From Cladosporium sp. IMV 00045 (taxonomy: Eukaryota; Ascomycota; Dothideomycetes; Cladosporiales; Cladosporiaceae): a stretch of 64,000 nucleotides of DNA. Below are positions 10,750-21,792 of the stretch, piece by piece. The position numbers and the translations under genes were made by a program. Location of the stretch: positions 20,010-84,009 of the forward strand of contig MSJI02000798.1 in the NCBI GenBank assembly GCA_001931905.2, in the 5' to 3' direction. Below the pieces are notes generated by a model. The model had not been told where the DNA came from, searched no databases, and saw nothing but the letters and a program-made list of their open reading frames with translations. How positions within the stretch are numbered: position 1 is the first letter of the stretch; each line of letters opens with the position of its first letter.

Positions 10750-13102
10750 ATGGCGCCCTCTTTCGAGCAGCTGGACCCCGAGCAGGCCGAATACGACGGC
10801 GAGGAGGATATCGACTTTTCTGGTATGCTCGCCTGCTTTCTTGCTTTCCCCTTGAACGAATGCGCGGCGGGACGGCGACACTGACAATCTGTAGATCTCC
10901 GCGAGCAGTATGAGGTTCGCATGGAGGAGGGACTCGACACCTTTGTCGTGATCGATGGCCTGCCCAAGGTCCCCGAAGACAGCAGGCCTAAGCTCATCAA
11001 GTTCTTGCTGCGCAAGCTCACCGCCGCCGGCAAGACCAAGGAGGACAATGTCTTCATGCCCATGGACGACGCCACTGGCCAGACTGGAGGTTACGCTTTC
11101 GTCGAGTACGAGACTCCCGCCCAGGCCGTCGCCGCCGTCAAGGCTCTTCACGGCACCCCTCTCGACAAAAAGCACACCATTGCCGTCAACAAGCTCACCG
11201 ATATCGAGCGCTACGGTAGAGAAGGACGCATCGACGAGGATTACAAGGAGCCGGAGATTGCGCCTTTCGAGGAGAAGGAGCACTTGCGCTGGTGGTTGGG
11301 CGATCACGAGGGCAGGGATCAGTTCGTCATGTACCGCGGCGAGAACGTCGGCGTCTTCTGGAACGAGAAGGAGGACCAGCCCGAACCGATTGTGGACAGA
11401 CAAGCCTGGACCGAGTCTTTCGTGCAGTGGTCCCCCAAGGGCACATACCTCACATCTATGCACTCTCAGGGTGTGCAACTCTGGGGAGGCCCCGGCTGGT
11501 CAAGACAGAAGCGTTTCATGCACCCTGGCGTCAACCTTGTCGACTTCTCTCCCAACGAGCGCTACCTCACCACCTGGTCTCACCGCCCGATGCAGATCGA
11601 CGAAGGCCACCCCGTTCTCGGCGTTGACGAGGACGGCAAGAACTACATCATCTGGGACATCGCTACTGGCAAGCCTATCCGTTCTTTCGTCACCCTCGAC
11701 CTCCCCGGCCCTACCACCGACGCCGAGGGCCAGCCCGTCAAGAAGAAGCTGCAATGGCCTGCTTTCAAGTGGTCTGCCGATTCCAAGTACGTTGCGCGCA
11801 TGAACCCTGGCCAGGGTGTCAGCGTTTACGAACTCCCCCGCATGAACCTTATGGACAAGACCAGCATCAAGATCGAGGGCATTATGGACTTCGAGTGGTG
11901 CCCCGCCAACCCCCAGAGAGCCGACGTCAAGACCCCCGAGCAACTGTTCTGCTACTGGACCCCTGAGATGGGCAGCAACCCCGCCAAGGTCGGTCTGATG
12001 TCCGTCCCTACCAAGGAGGTCGTCCGTACCCGTAACCTGTTCAACGTCTCCGATGCCAAGCTTCACTGGCAATCCAACTCCGACTTCCTCTGCGTCAAGG
12101 TCGACAGGCACAGCAAGAGCAAGAAGAGTCTGGCAACTAACCTCGAGATTTTCCGCGTCAAGGAGAAGGGCGTTCCCGTCGAGGTCATCGACACTATCAA
12201 GGACACCGTCATCAACTTCGCGTGGGAACCCAAGGGTGACCGTTTCGTCCTCATCACCGCCGGCGAGATTCCTCCCGGATCCGCCGTCCCCCCCAAGACT
12301 TCCGTCAGCTTCTTCTGCCCCGAAAAGGTCAAGGGTAACGGCGTTGGTAACTTCAAGCTGATCCGCACCGTCGACAAGAAGAACAACAACGCCATCCACT
12401 GGTCGCCCAACGGCCGTTTCGTCGTTGTCGCCACCGTCCTCAGCCAGCAGTCTTTCGACCTCGACTTCTACGACTTTGACTTCGAGGGTGACAAGGATGA
12501 GAAGGACAAGGACCTCACCGCCAATCTTCAGCTCCTCAACAGCGCCGATCACTACGGCGTGACCGACATCGAGTGGGACCCCTCTGGTCGCTTCGTCGCC
12601 ACCAGCGCCAGTGTCTGGAAGCACAGAGTGAGTAGCAATCCATCCCCTACGTGAAACGACTCGAAAGCACATACTAACAAGCCCCTCCCAGATGGAAAAC
12701 GGCTACCACATCTACTCCTTCGCCGGCAACATGCTGCGCGAAGAGCCGATCGAGCAATTCAAGCAGTTCGTGTGGCGCCCGCGCCCGGAGCGCCTGCTCA
12801 GCAAGGAGGAGATGAAGACGGTGCGCAAGAACCTGCGCGAGTACTCGCGCCAGTTCGAGGAGGCCGACGTCGCCAAGCGCAGCAGCGCCGACAAGGCCGT
12901 CGTCGAGGAGCGCCGCCGCAAACTCAACGAGTGGCTCGCCTACCGCGAGCGCACCGTCGCCGACTTGCTCGAGGACCGCGAGGAGTTCGGTCTGCCGGAG
13001 ATCAGCGAGGAGCGCGCCGCCCTCCAGGTCGACGATGAGGGACAGGTTGTTGAGGAGATCTTTGAGGAGATTTTGGAGGAGAGTGAGGAGGTTATTGAGT
13101 AA
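10750..13102 (+). CDS. PRT1: Translation initiation factor eIF3 subunit b (copy A, complete)
   Basis: Scaffold subunit of eIF3, which binds the 40S ribosome and organises eIF3a, g and i. Exons 10750-10822, 10895-12627 and 12692-13102 give 738 aa, the normal fungal size. Residues from about 39 to 130 form the RRM (FVVIDGL as RNP2-like, GGYAFVEYE as RNP1-like). The WD40-like propeller follows, with repeats such as [20 protein letters not shown]-type turns and [15 protein letters not shown], up to [18 protein letters not shown]. The C-terminal helix ([19 protein letters not shown], then an acidic [16 protein letters not shown] tail) binds eIF3g/i. From base 11380 onward this gene has a near-identical partner at 28977-30699; the two differ by roughly two dozen base changes counted by eye in the propeller exon, none changing the protein. 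Confidence 0.97.
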
Positions 13103-13961
13103 GGGTAAGGGAGATTGGAAGAATGAAGTATGAGGGAATGAAAAAAGCAAAACGTTCCGATTTATGCGCGCAGGGGAAACGCATTCATGTCCTTTGTGAA
13201 TGCCGCATGGCGTTTTTCTATTAGTTAATGTCATCTGTTTGGCTGGCAAGCACTTCGACCTGGGGGAACTGATGCATGAAGGGTTTGGACTTGGGTTTTT
13301 TTTGCTCTGTCAAAGGAGCAGAAAGGGAATGGGACTTGTACTGTTTTCTTTCCCATAAGTCGATAGAGGAAGAGAGAAAAATGCGAGTATGCACAATATT
13401 GAATTTTTGTTGGATTTATTATATTACTTCTTCAGGCCTGTTTTGGATGATGAGATCTGCCCATCAAGCGCTGTGGTTTGGGATGATGAGGTTCTACATG
13501 CATATACTTGTACAGGGCACGGTAAGTGTTCACTGCGTCACTATGCTGGGTCGCCACGTTCCAATATATGGATCTCAACAACACGAGACGAAGAAGCTCT
13601 GGCTTCTGTGATGATCTGGGCTATGCGAATGACAAATTCGTCGTTCGATTGGCGCCAGTCGGGACAAATACAGGATACTTCGAGGAAAATCACAAGCCAG
13701 GACGGTGCATGGTTCCCTTCTCTCAAGTCCCGAACACCACCGCTGAAATACAAGTTACAAGGGAAGAAAAAGTTGTGATACCAACTTGAGAAACACGACA
13801 GAGGCACAGATAATGTCCCGGCCATTAGTCTCAAACACTACCTAGTAAAACCAGCAACGCGAAAAGTACCTCTCCATCCACACCGCAACATCCGCACGAC
13901 GAAACCTCACTGCTCAACCACCCGCCACACCAACCCAACACAACCACCAGCCCCTCACGCA
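13103..13961. other. Intergenic region between convergent genes (copy A)
   Basis: About 860 bp between eIF3b and the FAR1/Gag composite gene. Aligns in part with 30700-31513 in copy B but with many differences and indels, which argues against a hidden conserved exon. No gene is called. Confidence 0.5.
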
Positions 13962-16185
13962 TCACCCGCCTCCCTTCCCCCTCCCCGCCCCAGCAGCAGC
14001 ATTAACAGCACCAGCATTCTCAACCTCCACCGCCCTCCTCGTCAACTCCACAAAGCCCAACCGCGGCCCCGTCCCGAACCCCGCGACATTGTTCGTGGCG
14101 CAGAGGCTTTCAGTCCAGCGTTTGAATTCTGGCGCCAGATTGCGCAGGAACAGGAAGCAGAGCATTTCTTCCGGGAAGACGGGCGGGACGGGAGGTAGTT
14201 TGCTGGCGGGGTGTGGGGTGTGCAAGGTTGAGAAGGGCGTGGTCGCGCTGGTGCTGCGGTGGGGGGCTGTGGGATCTGGTGCGTGGTGGCCGTGAGAGTG
14301 GGAATGCCAGTGTTGGCTTAGTTGGTTCAAAGCCGCGTACGCAGTTTCCAGTCGGAAGATGTAGTCTTTCAGGTCTCTGCTGTTGGCTTGCGTGATGTTG
14401 TGGAGGTCTTGGTAGAGGTTGAAGCCCATTTCGGAACCCGATGGCTGGCAGATGTTCTCCAGCACGGCCCAGATGTCGGAGGCGGTTTGGATGTGTTGCA
14501 CGCGGTTCCGGAACGTGGGCGCGAGCGTGCCCCAGAGCGCGCCGGTGAGGGCGGCGTTGCGCCGGTTGAAGATGGCGAGCCGTTTGATGTATTCGTTCCA
14601 GTCTTCGACTTTGCAGTCAGCGGGGGGAGCGGTGGGTTCGGTTTTGCTGCCGATCAAGAGCTCGAAGGTGTTCTCTTTCATGCATGCTTCGGTCATCAGG
14701 TCGCGGTACGTGGGCCAGTCGCTCGCGGTTTGAAGGAGTGGTACTGCTTTGTAGGAATCTCCACTACCGCACGAGCTGGCTGCTAGGATTTCTACGGCGG
14801 AGCTTTGAAGATCCAGTTTGACGGGGGCTACGTATTGCGTTTGGAAAGCTTGCAGGTTGGCCAGGATCTCTTCGGCGCGGTGGGCGTTCTGTTGAAATTG
14901 TGATGCTGAGCTGCGAGCACGATTGCCGCCGGATGCGTGGACGTCTTGCTGTGGCTGTTGAACGTCGTTCGCTGGTAACGTGTCCATCTGCATAGCTTCT
15001 GAGGCGTCTACTGCGCCGTCCATCTCAGGGATTGGGGCAAGTGGTTCTTCGGGCTCATGGTCGTACTCGCAGGCATGCCCTGCTTGTGCACATCCACCAC
15101 ACGTGGGCCGTGAACTATCGCACTTGATCTTCCGTGACCTACACAGATTGCACGGACGACCACCAGAGGAAGCAGTGTCTCCCTTGATGAGACAAGTGCC
15201 GAACTTCTTGTACTTCAACTTCATGTTCGCAACGTCGGTTCGAGTAAAAAGACCATTCGGATTTGTTCGCTGTAAGAATTGCAGGACCTGTGCCGTGGGC
15301 GTACCAATCGCGAAGAGCCCATCGACAGCCTGTTCAATGCCACCAGCGCGTGCCCTGCGCCTGTGACCGGTCAAGTTCAAGGCTTCCAGCGGGCCATGAT
15401 TGTGATGCGTCTTTCGGTGGCGTACTTGCCACTCGCCGTCCGGATTGTTGGGGTCGACTGCAACGGCAGCCAAACTCATCGGACAGTTCATCCGCTGACT
15501 CTTGCGGTTGTGGCGGATTCGAGTTTGATCAGTGAGCTTTCCAGTGTTGGCTGCCTTGCCATGTTTGCTGCAGTGCATGTAGCGCTTGTAGAGTATGCCT
15601 TTGGCATTCTTCTTACTCGCGCGACGCACCAGCTCATAGCCGTGCTCCAAGGACCATGAATGGATGGCTTCTTCTAAGGCAACCTGGCTATGATAAGTCC
15701 CCTCAGGTGGTGGTGGAAGATGGAAGATAGGCTCGTTGCCATCATGTTCATCCGGCTGGGGTCCGTCATCGTCTTCCTCGCCGTCCGGTCTCACGTTGGC
15801 AGGGAGCTCGCCATACTGCGATAAAGTTGGCGATGGCGCGTTTGGTAAAGGCGCGCCTGGGTCATGTTGCGTAGGAGACGGGGACGTGACTGGTGGCTGT
15901 GGATAGTGATGAGAGGGCCCGGACGTGTGAATGTCCGACTGTGCATGCTGCTGAGGTGTCGCGGTCGGAGCAGCTTGCGGATAATAGTGCTGCTGATGCT
16001 GGGCAGCAGGTACAGCAGGGTAGGGCAGTGCTTGGTGTTGATGAAAAGGACCTGTTGCGAAAGGATTCGGGGGGAATGCCCCGTCGACGGCGTCCTGCAC
16101 GCCGTATTGGGTGTCTATTTGACTTTGTTAGAGATCAGACGATGCTTGTGACTTCAGTGCATTTTATCTCACATTGGGAATTCAT
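13962..16185 (-). CDS. FAR1-type / Zn2Cys6 / copia-Gag-like composite protein (copy A)
   Basis: Probably a DNA-binding protein assembled from transposon-derived parts; function unknown. Exon 1 (16185-16173, MNSQ) joins exon 2 (16114-13962) through an intron with TCTAAC branch and AATAG acceptor: 721 aa. Order: Pro/Gln/His-rich N-terminus; FAR1-type WRKY-GCM1 zinc fold at about 145-245 (MHCSKHGK, NRKSQRMNCPM, HRKTHHNHGP, a C..C..HxH set) with the usual helical follow-on (DGLFAIGTPTAQVLQFLQ, FTRTDVANMKLKYKK); a fungal Zn2Cys6 cluster at about 326-354 (CNLCRSRKIKC ... CGGCAQAGHAC); then about 430-700 a region like the Gag/UBN2 segment of Ty1/copia elements (IFNRRNAALTGALWGTLAP, TASDIWAVLENICQ, NLYQDLHNITQANSRDLKDY, EEMLCFLFLRNLAPEFKRW). 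There is no protease, integrase or RT next to it. It is divergent from the serine dehydratase gene. Domain calls are by eye; the Zn2Cys6 is certain, FAR1 strong, Gag moderately strong. Confidence 0.85.
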
Positions 16186-16331
16186 ATTCTATGTCAAGAC
16201 CTCGGTGGCACAGCAGCCGATGGGTGTTGGTGGTGGGCTCTTTACAGCCAGCAATGCTTGTGCTTAGCGAGTCGTGTCTTTTGCTGTTCTGACTGCGGAA
16301 ATCCCTTCCGCGCTCTTTCTATCTCTATTTT

Positions 16332-16363
16332 CACTTCACACGCCACTTCACACGCCACTTCAC
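16332..16363. repeat. 12-bp tandem repeat CACTTCACACGC
   Basis: Two full units and a partial third in copy A. Copy B has one unit fewer at 33894-33915 (CACTTCACACAC then CACTTCAC), so the repeat number varies between copies. Confidence 0.8.
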
Positions 16364-16687
16364 TCCTGTCCTGGAACAATTCACTTACGCACCGACCAGA
16401 ACAGGAAGGCGCGAGAATTCTATGCCACCAATCGATCTGGACCAGAAAAATAAAGAGACAACCCATGGCTTGTCGTGCAGAACAACAGGTGAAGTGCTAT
16501 TTTGGACTCTCATAGTTCGGGCGAGGATACTCCCCACAGACTGCAGTCCAATGCGATGGTCTGACGTATCCGCCTAGCGTCGGCTGTCCCTCACTAACCC
16601 GCATCGTGATGCCGTTGAGGCCGTGCTTTGCGTCTTGCTTCGAGCCAGACGCGCCAGACGATATCGTCCCTGATGATTCGCATCACC

Positions 16688-16710
16688 TATAGGGTAATGC
16701 TTACCCTATA
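16688..16710. repeat. Perfect inverted repeat, 10-bp arms and 3-nt loop
   Basis: TATAGGGTAA, TGC, TTACCCTATA. Copy B keeps only one arm (CTTACCCTATAG near 34231-34242). Confidence 0.9.
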
Positions 16711-17107
16711 ACATCAAGCGATTCGACAACCGTCAGACAGACCGCCGGACAATGGCAAAGCGGCAACTCACGCCCCGCCCTCGACCTTGTTATCGTCTCC
16801 CCGGTTGTCGTAATTTATGGGGACACACTTACCCGATCCGTGCTAGAATCCCGGTTTGAGATATCGCATCGGCTTGTCCTTGTCACTCCCAGGGCGCGAC
16901 CGTGATGTCCGCCCCGTGGAATCGGCATACGGAGTAGGCAAAATCTACTCTTTGCCACGGCTGCATGTCTGATAAGGGAAAGATACATAAGAAGGCCTAA
17001 GTCTGCCCTACTTCCGATTCCTTCCTCTCTCATCTTGTTCGTCTCGTTTTCTTCGCATTGTTGTCGAGAAAGCCTTTCGTTTGATCCTTATCTTTAATAC
17101 TTTCAAG

Positions 17108-18428
17108 ATGACCGTTCCTCAAGTCTACGCCCCCCTCACCAACGGCAAGGCTCCTGTTATCAAGCAGGCATCGACCAAGCCTGCCAGCAAGAAGCCATGG
17201 CGTGAGACTCCTTTGGTCGAATCGGCCAACCTCTCTGAGGCAGCGGGATGGTACGGAAGCCCATCAATCCCTTCAGCTTCGATCAGCTGAGCCAGTCTTC
17301 TTGATAAGACTGGTCTCACCAAGATACGGATTGCTAAATTGGAGAAGCAGAATCTTCCTCAAGCTTGAGACCCTACAGCCTTCGGGTTCATTCAAGAGCA
17401 GGGGTATTGGCTACTACTGCCAGGTCGCCCTTGAGCGCGCCGCCGACCCTTCAGCCGTCCACTTCTATGCCTCATCCGGTGGTAACGCGGGTCTGGCCTG
17501 CGTCTTCGCCGCCAAATCCCTCGGCCGTCCGTCGACCGTCGTTGTCCCTCACTCCACCAAGCCGATGATGATCGCTAAGATCCGTGCCGCCGGCGCAAGC
17601 AACGTCATCCAGGAGGGCAACAGCCTCAAAGATGCCATCTCTCACCTTCAAGAAGTCGTCATGCCTGAGGCCCAGGCTAGGGGCGAAGAAGCCGTCTTCG
17701 TCCCGCCTTTCGACCACGAAAACGTTTGGAGGGGTAACCAGACTGTCTTTGAGGAAGTCGCAAAGCAGATGGGTGAGCAGGGCCATGGCCAAGCAGACGT
17801 CATGGCCTGCTCCATCGGTGGCGGCGGACTTCTCATTGGCATGCTGCAGGGCATGGAGGAAGCCGGCTGGAACAACACTGAAGTCCTCGCCGTCGAAACC
17901 GAAGGAGCTGACTCCCTGAGTGAGAGCTTGAAGTGTGGCCAACTCACCGCCCTTCCCGGAATTTCATCACAGGCCACCTCCCTCGGTGCCGTCAAGGTTG
18001 CTGAACGCTGCTTCGATCTCGCCCGGAAGCATGAAGCCAAAGGCCACGTCAAGAGCGTCGTCTTGTCAGACGCAGAGGCCGCGATGGGCTGCTGGCGTTT
18101 CGCCGATGATGAAAAGGCCCTCATCGAATTGGCCTGCGGTGTCAATTTGGCTCTCTGCTATGGCGGCCGCTTGAACCAGGCTCTTGGTCGCCAGGTCAAG
18201 CCCGACGATAAGGTCGTCATCATCGTCTGCGGTGGTTCCAACGTCACAACCGCCATGGTTGAAGGCTGGAGGCAGGAGTACGGCTACCTCGACGAGAGAA
18301 TCGTCGCGGCTAACAATGATGTGCCGAGCGCAAAGACCGGTCACAGCGTTCCGGCCACTTCCTACAACGGCGGCTCTCTCGACCCGATGGGTGGTGGTAT
18401 GCAAAGCTTCGTGCCGATTCGCGTGTGA
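17108..18428 (+). CDS. CHA1: L-serine/L-threonine dehydratase (copy A)
   Basis: PLP enzyme that deaminates serine to pyruvate and threonine to 2-oxobutyrate. Exon 1 is 17108-17250 and exon 2 17348-18428 (407 aa). Splicing at GGATG/GTACGG and GAGAAG/C restores the family sequence ETPLVESANLSEAAG-CRIFLKLE. PLP lysine lies in SGSFKSRG, the substrate loop is SSGGNAG and the phosphate-binding loop is SIGGGGLLIG; VIIVCGGSNV near the C-terminus also fits. The 97-nt intron holds a perfect hairpin (17292-17313). The symbol follows the yeast catabolic enzyme; a biosynthetic threonine deaminase is unlikely because there is no C-terminal ACT domain. The copy B protein differs at only about four residues (E/D, I/V, G/V and P/T). 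Confidence 0.93.
17292..17313 (+). repeat. Intronic hairpin in the serine dehydratase gene (copy A)
   Basis: CCAGTCTT, loop CTTGAT, AAGACTGG. Both arms are perfectly kept in copy B (34844-34864), while the loop differs in length and sequence. Confidence 0.75.
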
Positions 18429-18721
18429 GCGTTTGGAGGTGTTGATTCCATTATTAATGACTATAAACGATTTCGGAGTAATAGGTACTTATTTCCAGGC
18501 GTTATAACAATCAGAACGAACAAGATCAATATTCAACAGCATTTTTGTCTCCCACATTCATCATCATTACCATCGTTCTCATGATCTTTGTTGTCAATAG
18601 AACAGTAAATCAAATTACAAGGGTATCTCATCACCTCGCAACGCACCAGACAATGCTATCATGAGTTTTTCGTGTCTACCCGTGAACGCCCATATGATTT
18701 CAAGTCACAACCGACCACCTC

Positions 18722-19648
18722 TCAAGCAGCAGATGCCAGACCAAGCAAGCCTTTCCTGTACTCCCAGTAGTTCTTGCGAATAGGGTCATAAGTGACGGCA
18801 AGCAAATCCAGCGCCTCGCCAGCCTGCTTCTTATCCTCATCGGCGAGAATATCAGCCAGCAGATCGAGCGCGTGGCTCGACCTGACGCCGTTCGGTCTGG
18901 ACAAATCCGCGTACTCGCTCGCAATGCTCTTGAGACCCTCCAAGCCCTCACCGCTCGCCTTCGCAATCCCCCTCAGATAGTTCCAAGGGCTCGGGTTCTG
19001 CGGCGCCTTGCTAATTGCTTTCGAAGCAAATTCCACCTCCCTGCGCTTGACTTCCGGGTCGCTCACGCCCTTGACACCCTCCGCCTCGCGCCCATTGACC
19101 ACATACCAGCGGTGATTCCAAGCACTGTTATTCCTAACATCCCGCTCAATCATCCTCTCGACAAACTCCATCTCCTCCCTCCCCCACAGCCCAAACCGCT
19201 TAACGAGCCACTGCCTATAGCTCCAAACGTGGTAGTTCTTGCCGTCCAGCCCGAACATCTCCTCCGCGAACTCGCGCTCTCCCGTCGGGTCCCCAAGCTT
19301 GTCCACGACCATCATGCGGTGATTCCAAATCTGATAGTTTTTCTGGTGCGTGCGCGCCGTCTCGCTCGCCCACTCGAGCTCCGCGCGCAGGTCGGCTTTC
19401 AGTGCGAACAGCGTCGCCGCTCGGTACAGCCAGACTGTGTAGTGTGCTGGGTTCATGTCGATGACTTCCTCCGTCAACTCGAGGACGCGCTCGGAGTATT
19501 CGTTTGCGGCCATAACGGCGCGCAGGTAGGACATCGCTTCTTCGTAGTCTGGGGCGTAGGCGATTGCTGCGAGGGGATTGGGGCCGCCTTCGTCCGTGGG
19601 GAGGGGCTTGATGTCTGACCACATGGGGTCTTCGGAGTATTTACTCAT
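18722..19648 (-). CDS. RAM2: Protein farnesyl/geranylgeranyltransferase type I alpha subunit (copy A)
   Basis: Shared alpha subunit of farnesyltransferase (with Ram1) and geranylgeranyltransferase I (with Cdc43), which prenylate CaaX proteins such as Ras and Rho. A single exon of 308 aa, a little short of the yeast protein. Tandem PPTA repeats are plain: NPAHYTVWLYRAATLFAL, NYQIWNHRMMVVDKLGD, NYHVWSYRQWLVKRFG, NNSAWNHRWYVVNGRE and NPSPWNYLRGIAKASG. The N-terminus has the usual WSDIKPLPTDEG. Copy B (36272-37198) differs by a handful of replacements, all outside the W-x-x-R cores. Convergent with the dehydratase and about 290 bp from its stop. Confidence 0.95.
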   Translation of the reverse strand: MSKYSEDPMWSDIKPLPTDEGGPNPLAAIAYAPDYEEAMSYLRAVMAANEYSERVLELTEEVIDMNPAHYTVWLYRAATLFALKADLRAELEWASETARTHQKNYQIWNHRMMVVDKLGDPTGEREFAEEMFGLDGKNYHVWSYRQWLVKRFGLWGREEMEFVERMIERDVRNNSAWNHRWYVVNGREAEGVKGVSDPEVKRREVEFASKAISKAPQNPSPWNYLRGIAKASGEGLEGLKSIASEYADLSRPNGVRSSHALDLLADILADEDKKQAGEALDLLAVTYDPIRKNYWEYRKGLLGLASAA

Positions 19649-19904
19649 TTTTGCGGTGTTATGTCAAGTGGTGTTATTATTAGTTGGTGTATTGGAGGAT
19701 GAGGAAGTGTTTTGAGGCTCTCGTGGTTTCGGTGGAAGTTGGTTTGCGCGGGGAAGTGGAGGGCATGTGATGATGGGTGAATGCGGGCTTGACAAGAACA
19801 ATATGAAGGAAGCGACGCGTTTTTTTGGAAGCGCTTTTGTTACGTACATACAGACAATGAAGCCCCCTGATCTGATAAAAGGGTATTTCTGATGATTTAA
19901 ACAA

Positions 19905-20394
19905 TCACAACTTGACCTCCCTCCCAACGCAGCTCATCCACTTGCGTCTGTCTTCACCGAAGAACTCGACATTGGGTTTCATGTTGTTGTCACTACCATC
20001 GATGGTACCGGAGCAAAGAACCTTCAAGTCAGGCAAAGACTCTGGTGAGTTGTATAGCGAAGATCCCTATGAAAATAGACCATATCAGCGTCGCTCTATG
20101 GTTCCAATTGAAGCAGACTAGTATTGAATAGTTGCCACTTACACATCTCGAGCAGAAGAACCTCTCCAACGCCCCTCCAGACTTGGTCTCTCTATCCGGC
20201 CACGACCTTACAAGATCCTGTCCCTTTTCATACTCAACATTCGCTTTCAACATGCGATAGTTGTGAGCGAAAGCAGAGCCGGTGAATTTCTTGCAGTTGA
20301 CGCAGTGGCAAAGGACTCCGCCCTTGTCTTGTCCCGTGATGCTGAATATGACGCCTTTGCAGAGGCAGGAGGCTTTGATTGTTCGTTGTGCCAT
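19905..20394 (-). CDS. GFA/CENP-V-like zinc domain protein (copy A)
   Basis: Small protein of the glutathione-dependent formaldehyde-activating (GFA) fold family. Most fungal members have no proven substrate, and an enzyme role is not implied. Exons 20394-20143 and 20066-19905 (GTAAGT donor, TTTTCATAG acceptor, phase 0) give 137 aa. Zinc ligands: CLCKGV near the start, CHCVNCKKFTGSAF in the middle and FFCSRC at the exon border. The second exon encodes GSSLYNSPESLPDLKVLCSG, the standard end of the fold. Copy B is intact with the same splice sites. Confidence 0.88.
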
Positions 20395-21792
20395 TGTGAT
20401 GGGCGTTTAAGAATGGTTGATTCTGGAGAAAGAGAGAGGAAAATGGAGAAGAGATCAAGGGTGTTTATGTTCTGGTATGTATTGGTTCAAATCGCGTCCT
20501 CTCATTGGAAGTGTTGCCTGACCTGCCTATCTCATCACCAAGCCTCGGTCCAGCGATAGTTTTCGCAAGGCGTGGGGTTGCTGCAGATCATGTACTTTAT
20601 GCTTCGATCGAACATTGCATATATCAATACTCTTCTTTTTTTAAAAAAGAGAGAATGGTGGGATAAATGATGTATCGATTCTCAACTTTCCTTATTCTTG
20701 CGAGAACTTGAGCATTTACACGGTCTTTGTCAGGCCAATTGAACGTTACGGTAGGAGAGGGATATCTCGGTTGTACTTTGCTGCAATATCATGCCTGCTT
20801 AATAACATTCCATTCAGATATCGTTGACGATAGATCATCTTTGTTTAGGAGGAAGAAAAGAATTTCTGAATTTAGATCGGAGACTTTTCTCCATGAACAT
20901 AATCGTCGACACAAATGTGGTCTCTTGATGGCATTACCATTTTCGAAAAATTTCTTACATTGCTTTTGTCGACTTCACACCGCTCTGGATACAGACTGAC
21001 GGCGTTTCCCGCATCGAAGTCGATGGAGCGTATTTTATGGCAGCTTTCTGGTAAACGGTGGGATCAAGGCTGAGACCAAGCTTGCAAAGCAAGTCGCTGA
21101 AGGACATGTCGCTCTGTCGATGCAACTAGTGAAGCTCAAGGCAATTCTGCTCAATTCTTTGAAGAGAAGGCTCCATCTCCATGATCGCGTCAAATTCCAC
21201 GCTTGTTTGAGTAGAAAAGCAGCTCAAGTCCTGCTTGAAGATCTTTTGGAACGATTACTTTAGCTCCGAGCGACAGAAATACCAGATTGTCATTGGCTTG
21301 ACGAGGTATCGCTTGCAGAAGTCGCTCGCCAGAGTGCTTTTTGCGACGACTGCAGCGCGCGAATAGTTGTGACAGGCGGAAGGCGGTGAATAGAATGCTT
21401 TCATAGGATGTAGAGATCGATTTCCTGGGATCATAAACGCAGATCTGTTATGCATGGCCGGAACCGAGTTCTAACAGAGCTTGGAGGTGTGATTCTAACC
21501 GACATGGAACGCATCCGAGCGGAAACCCGGTGTTTGCGATGGTTGCGTGGCTCTGATCGTATTTCGTGGGAAGTGTACTGCGGTATGCGGTGCTTTTGGT
21601 ATCCAACTCTCCAGGTCTAACAAGAGAGATGTCTCCATGTCGTGCGATTTTGCCCAGCAAGGACAAACCCTAAAACGGACGGCATGTATATTCCACAAAA
21701 TGCCACACTGAAATATGCCGTGATATACTTCAACCCAGATCCCTAGCTCCTAAGCGTTCAAGACTGGCTCCACCATATCCTACAAAGACCTC
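20395..21792. other. Gene-poor stretch with a degenerate small Cys-motif ORF (copy A)
   Basis: About 1.4 kb. On the + strand, 21289-21390 reads HWLDEVSLAEVARQSAFCDD and then CSARIVVTGGRR before a stop. Its copy B counterpart (38657-38938) is an open frame of 93 codons, but here it is broken by stops upstream and has no ATG at the matching place. No recognised family. The rest holds nothing I can support. Confidence 0.35.

Larger units (their letters stand above)
16186..17107. promoter_or_regulatory. Divergent promoter region, composite gene / serine dehydratase (copy A)
   Basis: About 920 bp. Contains a 12-bp tandem repeat (CACTTCACACGC, 16332-16355, plus a partial third unit) and a perfect inverted repeat at 16688-16710. 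Several stretches, such as 16496-16560 and 16800-16900, are strongly conserved with copy B (33747-34659). Confidence 0.5.

Noticed and set aside
11500..12672. Long open frame on the minus strand opposite eIF3b (also 29097-30221)
   Set aside because: It is explained by GC-rich third positions and codon bias in eIF3b. The antisense protein (Val/Leu/Asp-rich) resembles no family and has no splice or start context.
16688..16710. Telomere-like or interstitial telomeric repeat
   Set aside because: TTACCCTATA is not an exact TTAGGG-type tandem and occurs as a single palindrome.
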